A model generated the notes under the pieces. The model searched no databases. It saw only the letters and a list, made by a program, of their open reading frames with translations, and was not told the DNA's origin. From an uncultured Clostridia bacterium (GTDB taxonomy: Bacteria; Bacillota_A; Clostridia; Christensenellales; CAG-138), in the NCBI GenBank assembly GCA_937877295.1, contig CALFIV010000422.1, positions 1 through 5,363 on the forward strand: a stretch of DNA of 5,363 nt. The letters are read 5' to 3'. Positions 1 through 5,363 of this stretch are shown piece by piece. The first letter of the stretch is position 1; every line of letters begins with the position of its first letter. The translations under genes were made by a program, and so were the position numbers.

Positions 1-2093
1 GTCACACCCTTCATCACGTACATGCTGGTATCCGTGCCGAACGTGATAACATAGTTGCCGGACCAATCGGTCGGCGCGTTGGAGACCAGTTCGTAGCCGA
101 GTTCGCCTGCGCCTTCTTCGACTCGGGTATAGAGGGCGTAGAGCGTCGCATTTGCCGTGACGATGTAGCTTGCGCCGGGCGCATAGAATGCGGGCGCTGC
201 GGTCGTTTCGTCAGAGATCTGTGTGTTCGTCCAACCGGAGAACGTCCATCCGTCCGGATTGACGCTCACCGAGGTCGGCAGCGTGATTGCATCGCCGTCG
301 TACGCAGTCTGACTGCCTTCGTTGTTTCCGACGGCGACGAAGCCTACGTTGTAGCTCGGCTTCGGTGCGAAGATGACGCGGATCGTGCAGTCGCTTTCCG
401 GCGTGACGGTAATGATGTTGCCGCTGACCGTTGCGGTCGCAGTGCCGTTCACGACCTCATAACCGGAGACGTAGTACCCGGTTGCAGGCGTCGCGGTGAT
501 CTTGATGCCGTCGACCGAAACCGTGCCCCACGCGTCGTTGTTGGAGACTGCGTTGACCGTATAAACGGAGGCGAGCTTGATGCCGATGTACTTCAAACTG
601 GAGCTTGCTCCGGACGGCGGGTTGTACACGCCGTTGACCGGCTTGACCGTGATCGCACCGCCGCCCTTGATGGAGCAGGATGTGCCGGTGAAGATGACCG
701 GAGAGAGCAGATCCCAAGGATTCTGCACGTTATAGTAGCCGGCAGGATCGTAGCCATCCTGCGCCTTAAAGCCGTAGATGCCGTTGTACTGATTCTGCGC
801 GGCATTGGCGGTAACCGCCACACGGAAATCGCGTACGAGATCCGCGCAGTTCACACCCGTGGCGCTGGTAATGGCGGAAGTCTCGCCGGACGAGTACTTG
901 CTGGAGATTTGTCTGTAGATCGTATTGCCGAATCGGGTGTACAGATACTGCGCAAAGAAGGAAACCTGCGAGTACAGGGCCAGGATATCGTCGATATCGT
1001 TGTCCCAGTTGTACATCGAGAAGCCTGTGTGAAGATTGTAATCGGACTGATATTCAAACTCTTTGGGCGGATTCAGCCAGTCATTGTTGGTGGAGTAGTA
1101 GTAGTTCTCCCACGACTGGATGCGGCTGACCACGGAACTGCCAGGATAGCAGATCTCCTCGGCGGCAGCCGAGAAGCACTCGTTGAGCCACGTGGACATG
1201 CTGCTGGTGTTGGAATAGTTGATCAGATGCTGATACTCATGGACCATCGTGCCGTAGGTGGTGTCCATGTCCTTATATTCGGTGCCGGCGGAGTTCTTAT
1301 AATAGACGCCCGGATAGGTGTCGATGTTCAGAATCGGCAGACCGTTGTTGGTGAGGTCCGGATTGTAGAAGAATCCCGCTACGTACCCCTGACCGGGTTG
1401 CCAGCCGTCGTTGATGTTGTAGTACAGCATGTGCAGCTTGCCGTCGCCGGAGGAACCGTTGGTGTGATTGCCGAACGAGGACTGCATAAGATCGAACTTG
1501 GAGTCGAACTCGTTTGCCGCTATCTCGGCAAACGACGTGTCGATCTCATCCAAAGGATAGGTGTTGTTGGCAGAGGAGACAGGCGTCCAGATGTAACAGT
1601 GCTCGCCCACATAGAGGCACTTAAACGAAACGCTCGAGCTGCCGGTCGGCGAATACGACGCATAGATTCGGAACGTCTTGGTATCACCGACGCTAAAGGA
1701 AGCCTTGATGGGATCTGACGGCGGTATGACCGACTGCACCTCGGACTGTGCCTGCACGTTCAGCGCGGAATCGACGTCGATCTTATACGGGCGGTCCGGA
1801 TTCAGCACGCTCTGGATGGGAAACGTGCTGGCGTTTGCTTCGATAGTCGTCTCAATGAGACCGGTCATCGTACCTGTGGAATAGGACGTGGACGACGACG
1901 TAGCAGGATTGTAGATGACGACATAATCGCCCTCGTAGCCGCCGGTAGCGTCATCGTCGATGATGATGGAGTTGTTCACGCTGCGGGCGTTTCCGTTCTC
2001 CGACGAATCCGTTTCGGCGATTGCCGGCAGGGTCGGAACGAGCAGAAGAAGCACGAGCAGCACTGACAGGATCGATTTGAGCGCTTGTTTCAT
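1..2093 (-). CDS. Secreted M30 (hyicolysin)-like zinc metallopeptidase with InlB-like repeats, C-terminus cut by window edge
   Basis: Likely an exported protease acting outside the cell; substrate unknown. Seen: 697 codons run without a stop to the window edge. Residues 1-26 form a signal peptide: two early lysines, a long Leu/Val core and an AIA cleavage site before E27. Residues 130-170 form a beta-rich segment containing CLYVGEHCYIW, whose C159 and C166 could pair. The catalytic region, about 185-440, carries HEYQH at 285-289 and WLNE at 302-305. H285 and H289 should bind zinc, E286 is the general base, and E305 is the probable third ligand, as in family M30; the M6 pattern HEXXHXXGXXH is absent. 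Residues 511-578 resemble a divergent InlB B-repeat, and 581-657 a second InlB/Flg_new-like repeat ending YALYT. From about 666 a further domain begins (Trp677-Ser-Gly-Asn-Tyr). C306 sits where I would expect glycine. The start is fixed by the ribosome binding site and the signal peptide. The family call rests on motifs recalled from memory; catalytic activity is inferred. Confidence 0.85.
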   Translation of the reverse strand, partial: MKQALKSILSVLLVLLLLVPTLPAIAETDSSENGNARSVNNSIIIDDDATGGYEGDYVVIYNPATSSSTSYSTGTMTGLIETTIEANASTFPIQSVLNPDRPYKIDVDSALNVQAQSEVQSVIPPSDPIKASFSVGDTKTFRIYASYSPTGSSSVSFKCLYVGEHCYIWTPVSSANNTYPLDEIDTSFAEIAANEFDSKFDLMQSSFGNHTNGSSGDGKLHMLYYNINDGWQPGQGYVAGFFYNPDLTNNGLPILNIDTYPGVYYKNSAGTEYKDMDTTYGTMVHEYQHLINYSNTSSMSTWLNECFSAAAEEICYPGSSVVSRIQSWENYYYSTNNDWLNPPKEFEYQSDYNLHTGFSMYNWDNDIDDILALYSQVSFFAQYLYTRFGNTIYRQISSKYSSGETSAITSATGVNCADLVRDFRVAVTANAAQNQYNGIYGFKAQDGYDPAGYYNVQNPWDLLSPVIFTGTSCSIKGGGAITVKPVNGVYNPPSGASSSLKYIGIKLASVYTVNAVSNNDAWGTVSVDGIKITATPATGYYVSGYEVVNGTATATVSGNIITVTPESDCTIRVIFAPKPSYNVGFVAVGNNEGSQTAYDGDAITLPTSVSVNPDGWTFSGWTNTQISDETTAAPAFYAPGASYIVTANATLYALYTRVEEGAGELGYELVSNAPTDWSGNYVITFGTDTSMYVMKGV

Positions 2094-2099
2094 GGTGAT

Positions 2100-2109
2100 C
2101 TCCTTTCCT
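2100..2109 (-). promoter_or_regulatory. Ribosome binding site of the secreted peptidase gene
   Basis: On the minus strand the sequence reads AGGAAAGGAG, followed by 6 nt and then ATG at 2093. This is a good Shine-Dalgarno match with normal spacing. Together with the signal peptide that begins at that ATG, it fixes the start of a gene whose other end lies outside the window. Confidence 0.8.
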
Positions 2110-2126
2110 GACTACAGAATCAAAGT

Positions 2127-2155
2127 ATTTTACCATAATAGCGCTCCCCTGTCTA
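2127..2155 (-). promoter_or_regulatory. Predicted sigma-A (housekeeping) promoter of the secreted peptidase gene
   Basis: On the minus strand there is a -35 element TAGACA (2155-2150, five of six bases match TTGACA), a 17-nt spacer, and a -10 element TAAAAT (2132-2127, five of six match TATAAT). The -10 is preceded by TGG, giving an extended -10 (TGnTAAAAT). Transcription would start near 2120, leaving a leader of roughly 27 nt that carries only the ribosome binding site. This implies the peptidase gene is transcribed on its own rather than only by read-through from the cobalamin operon. I see no operator or long leader structure. The match is by eye, without a start-site map. Confidence 0.65.
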
Positions 2156-2232
2156 TAGCAATCGGTGAATTCGACGGTTGTTTTGAATGCTTTCACGCTG
2201 CAAGCTTTGCGTTTTGCAAACCGGCGCGTCGC

Positions 2233-2493
2233 TTACGTGGATTTCTTTGCCGCCTCGGCGATTTCGGGCCAGCGCTTGATGATGTACTGCACTGCGTCCC
2301 GCGCGTGCGGAACGAGACAGTCGGTGCAGTTTTTGATCCCGGATTCGGTGTAGGTGAAGTTGCCGCCGCAGCGCTCACCGAGCAGATACAGCGGACAGTA
2401 GCAAAAGAGACAGTTGAAGTTTTCCGGATGGTTCGTTTTGTGACACGGAAAATACTTGCAGTCCGTGTTCTGAAAAAAGGAATCGCTGTTCAT
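2233..2493 (-). CDS. Cysteine-rich small domain protein, corrinoid-operon companion of unknown function
   Basis: An 86-residue, probably cytoplasmic protein with eight cysteines: C12, C17, C28, C31, C33, C42, C56 and C59, plus H18, H22 and H63. The groupings CxxxxC, CxxCxC and CxxC suggest bound metal (zinc or an iron-sulfur cluster); this is inference. There is no signal peptide and no membrane segment, and the C-terminal third looks helical (DAVQYIIKRWPEIAEAAKK). The core YFPCHK, FNCLFCYCPLYL, GIKNC and CLVPH matches what I recall as the 'cysteine-rich small domain' family (Pfam PF04071), often found beside cobalamin genes in anaerobes and methanogens, with no established biochemical role. 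Its ATG overlaps the cbiC stop by 4 nt, and GGGGAGG lies 6 nt upstream inside cbiC, so translation is probably coupled. It is the last gene of the operon in this window. Cobalt handling or a redox role is possible but unsupported by the sequence alone. Confidence 0.85.
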   Translation of the reverse strand: MNSDSFFQNTDCKYFPCHKTNHPENFNCLFCYCPLYLLGERCGGNFTYTESGIKNCTDCLVPHARDAVQYIIKRWPEIAEAAKKST

Positions 2494-3134
2494 CTTGTGC
2501 CTCCCCGCGTTTGATCCATCTCATACAACAGCGCGTTGACGATCGCCGCCGCGACATTGCTGCCGCCCTTTCTGCCGCGCGCCACGATGCACGGCACAGG
2601 TCCTTCGATGATCAGCTCCTTGGACGCGACAACGTTGACAAACCCCACCGGCACGCCGATGATGAGCTTCGGCCGGTATCCTTCGTCCATCAGCTCCTTC
2701 AGACGGATCAGCGCCGTCGGTGCGTTGCCGATCGCAAAGATCACGTTGTCGCCCAAAGCGCTCGCCTTGTCCATGCTCACACGGGCACGGGTCACGCCCC
2801 GTGCCTTCGCCTCTTGGGCGACGTACGGGTCGGACATATAGCACACCGCTTCGCAGCCGAACTGCGCAGCCGTACGCTTGTTGACACCCGCAAGTGCCAT
2901 CTGCGTATCGGTGACGATCGTCGCGCCGCCGCGCAGCGCGTCTTTTGCATGGGTGATTGCGTCCTTTGAGACATACAGCGTGTCGGCATAGTCAAAGTCG
3001 GCCGTGGTGTGGATCACACGCTTCAGAATCGGCGCAATCGCCGGGTCGATCGGGCGATCGCCCAATTCCTCGGTAATGATGCGAAAGCTTTCCGCTTCGA
3101 TTTCCGCCGGTGCAAGGTGCATAAGCTTTGTCAT
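2490..3134 (-). CDS. cbiC: Precorrin-8X / cobalt-precorrin-8 methylmutase
   Basis: CbiC (CobH in the aerobic pathway) moves the methyl group from C-11 to C-12 of the corrin precursor, giving cobyrinate or hydrogenobyrinate, the ring later amidated by CbiA and CobQ. At 214 residues it has normal family length. Seen: VIHTTADFDYAD at 40-51, in which H42 corresponds to the catalytic histidine of CobH; GNAPTAL at 136-142; GVPVGFVNVVASKE at 160-173; and GRKGGSNVAAA at 187-197, all family signatures. The ATG at 3134 overlaps the cobQ stop by 4 nt (ATGA), with GGAGGAGGG just upstream inside cobQ, which supports this start. The enzyme should be cytoplasmic. The sequence alone does not show whether the substrate already carries cobalt; an anaerobic host would favour the cobalt (Cbi) route, which is inference. 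Confidence 0.96.
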   Translation of the reverse strand: MTKLMHLAPAEIEAESFRIITEELGDRPIDPAIAPILKRVIHTTADFDYADTLYVSKDAITHAKDALRGGATIVTDTQMALAGVNKRTAAQFGCEAVCYMSDPYVAQEAKARGVTRARVSMDKASALGDNVIFAIGNAPTALIRLKELMDEGYRPKLIIGVPVGFVNVVASKELIIEGPVPCIVARGRKGGSNVAAAIVNALLYEMDQTRGGTR

Positions 3135-4630
3135 ACGCCCTCCTCCAGAATTTTGTAGATTTTCGGTATGTCCATATGACCGCGCAGCGTGTCGGCAAGC
3201 AGGTCGTACTGCCGCTGCTTGTGTGCTTCGCCCGAGACCGAGCCGAGCGTATCGGGGTCGATCCCCTTCCGCTCCGCCAGCGTACGCACCAGCGTGCCGG
3301 CAATCGCGTCGCCGTCAAACACGCCATGCACGTACGTGCCGTAGACGTTACCGTTCTGGCTGCCGTCAAGGCGGATGCTTCCCGAAACGGAATCGCAGAT
3401 CGAAGCGATCGGCGCGCCGGTTTCGGTTTGTCCCATATGGATCTCGTAGCCGTCGAAGGTCTGACCGGACAGCGCAGCGAGCGAGCCGGACAGCGTGCCG
3501 AACGTGCCGGACACGCGGGTTCTTGTCTTCTGTTCGGTGAAAACCGTCTCAACCGGTAAAAGTCCCATGCCGCGCAGCGTGCCGCCGTTTTCCACGCCGT
3601 GCGGATCAAAAAGCGTTGTTCCGAGCATCTGATAGCCGCCGCACACGCCGAACACCGTTCCGCCGTCCCTCGCAAACCGCAGGATCTTTGCTTCGAGCCC
3701 GGATTGACGCAGCCACAGAAGGTCCGCCATCGTGCTTTTTGTACCGGGCAGTATGATCATGTCAGGCATCCCGAGCTGTCGCGTGCTCTGCACGTAGCGC
3801 ACCGAAACGCCGTCAATCGCCTCAAGCGCACGAAAATCGGTGAAATTCGAAAGCCGCGGCAATCGGATGACCGCAATATCGATCTGCGCCGCCGCACGGT
3901 TTTCAAGCCGCTCCGACAGGCTGTCCTCATCGTCGATGTCCAGATGCACATACGGCACGACGCCGACCACCGGAACGCCGCACAGGTCCTCCAGCTGTCT
4001 GACGCCGGGCGTCAGGATCGATTCATCGCCGCGGAATTTGTTGATTACGATGCCCTTGACCAGCGCGCGCTCATCGGGATCGAGCAGCGCGACCGTGCCG
4101 TAAAGTTGGGCGAACACGCCGCCGCGGTCGATGTCTCCGACCAAAAGCACCGGCGACTTCGCCTGCTTTGCCATGCCCATATTGACAAACACGTCCGCGT
4201 CCTTCAGATTGATCTCGGCGGGACTGCCCGCGCCTTCGATGACGATCGCGTCGTTTTGCGCCGAAAGCGTATTGAATGCATGCATGACGTCCGGCAGCAG
4301 TGTGCGTTTCATGGCAAAGTAATCGCGTGCGGACAGCGTCGCGCGCACCTCGCCGTTGACGATGACCTGCGAGCCCATGTCGCTGGTAGGTTTCAGAAGG
4401 ATCGGATTCATCAGCACCGACGGCTCGACGCCCGCGGCCTCGGCCTGCACAACCTGCGCGCGGCCCATCTCGAGACCTTCCTTGGTGATATAGGAATTGA
4501 GCGCCATGTTCTGCGCTTTAAACGGTGCGACGCGCAAACCGTCCTGACGGAATACGCGGCACAATCCTGCGGCGATCCAGCTTTTGCCCGCATTGGACAT
4601 CGTGCCCTGTATCATGATCGGCTTTGCCAT
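3131..4630 (-). CDS. cobQ: Cobyric acid synthase (adenosylcobyrinate a,c-diamide amidotransferase)
   Basis: CobQ (CbiP) uses glutamine and ATP to amidate side chains b, d, e and g of adenosylcobyrinic acid a,c-diamide, giving adenosylcobyric acid. It has 499 residues, the usual length. The N-terminal synthetase domain (about 1-240) has a P-loop-type GTMSNAGKS at 9-17, PFKAQNMALNS at 36-46, EGAGSPAEINL at 132-142 and GDIDRGGVFA at 165-174. The C-terminal class I glutamine amidotransferase domain (about 250-480) has the nucleophile C330 in FGVCGGYQMLG, GYEIHMG at 394-400 and the catalytic histidine H435 in YVHGVF. All key residues seem present. The start directly follows the cbiA stop (TGAATG) with GGAGG a few bases upstream, so the two are probably translated in a coupled way. 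The only ambiguity is naming: cobQ and cbiP denote the same activity. Confidence 0.97.
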   Translation of the reverse strand: MAKPIMIQGTMSNAGKSWIAAGLCRVFRQDGLRVAPFKAQNMALNSYITKEGLEMGRAQVVQAEAAGVEPSVLMNPILLKPTSDMGSQVIVNGEVRATLSARDYFAMKRTLLPDVMHAFNTLSAQNDAIVIEGAGSPAEINLKDADVFVNMGMAKQAKSPVLLVGDIDRGGVFAQLYGTVALLDPDERALVKGIVINKFRGDESILTPGVRQLEDLCGVPVVGVVPYVHLDIDDEDSLSERLENRAAAQIDIAVIRLPRLSNFTDFRALEAIDGVSVRYVQSTRQLGMPDMIILPGTKSTMADLLWLRQSGLEAKILRFARDGGTVFGVCGGYQMLGTTLFDPHGVENGGTLRGMGLLPVETVFTEQKTRTRVSGTFGTLSGSLAALSGQTFDGYEIHMGQTETGAPIASICDSVSGSIRLDGSQNGNVYGTYVHGVFDGDAIAGTLVRTLAERKGIDPDTLGSVSGEAHKQRQYDLLADTLRGHMDIPKIYKILEEGV

Positions 4631-5363
4631 TCAGTCCTCCTTTGCACAAGCGCGCAGAAACCGTTCGATCGGCTTCGGATTCGATTCGTAATAGAGATGC
4701 GGAAAGCCCAAAAGACGCATGCCGTCCGCATGGATGCAGGTCCACGCGCGTTTGCCCGCGGGCTTGACCGCAAGGAAATCCGCGCCGCAGACTTCGCTTT
4801 CGTAATAATGAAACTCGTGCGCTTTGATCTGCTCGCCTTTGCGGAAAAACGCGCCGTCGCTTTGCGCGGTCAGGGTGATATAACCGAAGCGCGACAGTTT
4901 TGGGGTGCGCACCGCGCGCGCGTCGAGCACACCGCACATCGGATCAAAAGCGCCGTCCATGTCCTCAAGCTCCCGGTGCAGATACAGAAATCCTCCGCAC
5001 TCGGCAAGACACGGCATGCCGCCTTCAACCGCGGCTTTGACCGATGCACGCATCGACACGTTCTCCGAAAGCTGCTTTGCAAACAGCTCGGGATACCCGC
5101 CCGGCAGGATCAGCCCCTGCGCATCCGCAGGGATCGCCGCGTCATGCAGCGGCGAGAAAAACTCGATCTCCGCGCCGAGCCGCTGCAGCAGCGCAAGATT
5201 GTCGCGGTACAAAAAGCAAAACGCCTCGTCGCAAGCGACGGCAATGCGCGTCTTCGGCAGTGCGCTCACGGACGGCTCAGCGGGAACGGCAAGGTCCTCC
5301 GCCGTCTCCATCAGCGCTTCGAGCGCGTCAAGATCGAGCGTTTCACAAAGCGTTTTGGAAAGC
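4631..5363 (-). CDS. cbiA: Cobyrinate a,c-diamide synthase, C-terminal part (gene continues beyond window edge)
   Basis: CbiA (CobB in the aerobic pathway) amidates the a and c carboxylates of the corrin ring using glutamine and ATP. Only the last 243 residues are visible; full-length enzymes have about 450, so the N-terminal ATP-binding domain lies outside. The frame stays open to position 5362. The ATG at 5311 is internal, because the residues before it (ETLDLDALEALM) match the linker that normally precedes the amidotransferase domain. Seen in the class I glutamine amidotransferase domain: IAVACDEAFCFLYRDNL, LILPGGYPE, the nucleophile Cys in LAECGGFLYL (codon 4999-4997), AHEFHYYE, and a C-terminal HLYYESNP whose His should complete the catalytic set. 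The stop codon abuts the cobQ start. Family assignment is firm; CbiA versus CobB depends on whether the host inserts cobalt early or late, which cannot be seen here. Confidence 0.95.
   Translation of the reverse strand, partial: LSKTLCETLDLDALEALMETAEDLAVPAEPSVSALPKTRIAVACDEAFCFLYRDNLALLQRLGAEIEFFSPLHDAAIPADAQGLILPGGYPELFAKQLSENVSMRASVKAAVEGGMPCLAECGGFLYLHRELEDMDGAFDPMCGVLDARAVRTPKLSRFGYITLTAQSDGAFFRKGEQIKAHEFHYYESEVCGADFLAVKPAGKRAWTCIHADGMRLLGFPHLYYESNPKPIERFLRACAKED

Noticed and set aside
909..1718. A 269-codon open frame on the plus strand, longer than some real genes here.
   Set aside because: It lies wholly antisense to the peptidase gene, across its catalytic domain. The minus-strand reading has a signal peptide, a ribosome binding site, a promoter and recognisable HEYQH/WLNE motifs. 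The plus-strand product is a repetitive Val/Ile/Arg/Gly-rich sequence without recognisable motifs, as expected for the mirror of GC-biased codons.
2186..2220. Possible rho-independent terminator after the Cys-rich gene (minus-strand TTTGC/GCAAA and GCAA/TTGC stems).
   Set aside because: The stems are only 4-5 bp, mutually exclusive in part, and not followed by a run of T residues, so I do not call a terminator.
1960..2514. A 184-codon plus-strand open frame crossing the intergenic region.
   Set aside because: It is antisense to the start of the peptidase gene, the promoter region and the whole Cys-rich gene. Its product has no recognisable family features, while the opposite strand has well-supported genes.
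2992..3675. A 227-codon minus-strand open frame overlapping cobQ and cbiC.
   Set aside because: It is in another frame of two confidently identified enzymes and gives an Arg/Ala/Ser/Cys-rich shadow product without motifs.
4631..5311. Treating the ATG at 5311 as the true start of a 226-residue protein.
   Set aside because: The frame remains open upstream to the window edge, and the residues there match the usual linker of CbiA before its amidotransferase domain. The gene is cut by the edge, not short.

Overview
The window looks like part of a chromosome from an anaerobic, gut-type Clostridia bacterium (Bacillota) of moderately high GC. This is an inference from three things: the gene content, the strong GGAGG-type ribosome binding sites, and a secreted protein with InlB-like repeats of the kind common in gut Clostridia. 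Every gene I can support lies on the minus strand, so transcription runs from position 5363 towards position 1. No RNA gene, insertion sequence, CRISPR array or cobalamin riboswitch was seen.

Positions 2233-5363 hold the downstream part of a cobalamin (vitamin B12) operon. In transcription order it contains the C-terminal half of cobyrinate a,c-diamide synthase (cbiA/cobB, cut by the window edge), cobyric acid synthase (cobQ/cbiP), precorrin-8X / cobalt-precorrin-8 methylmutase (cbiC/cobH), and a small protein with eight cysteines. The genes are packed tightly: cbiA stop and cobQ start abut, and the next two junctions are 4-nt ATGA overlaps. CbiC makes the cobyrinate-type ring, CbiA amidates its a and c side chains, and CobQ amidates b, d, e and g after adenosylation. 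The small Cys-rich protein belongs to a family that I recall only as a conserved companion of corrinoid genes, with no established function.

Positions 2094-2232 are a short intergenic region with no clear intrinsic terminator but with a good sigma-A-type promoter (extended -10) facing the next gene. Positions 1-2093 are one long open frame (697 codons visible, no stop before the edge). It encodes an exported protein with a signal peptide, an M30 (hyicolysin)-like zinc metallopeptidase domain with HEYQH and a downstream WLNE motif, and a tail of InlB-like beta repeats. It appears to be a separate transcription unit with no obvious link to B12 synthesis.

Most of the window is therefore ordinary. 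The points most worth a second look are the Cys-rich protein coupled to cbiC and the cysteine directly after the presumed third zinc ligand of the peptidase. I saw no clear evidence of a wholly new system.
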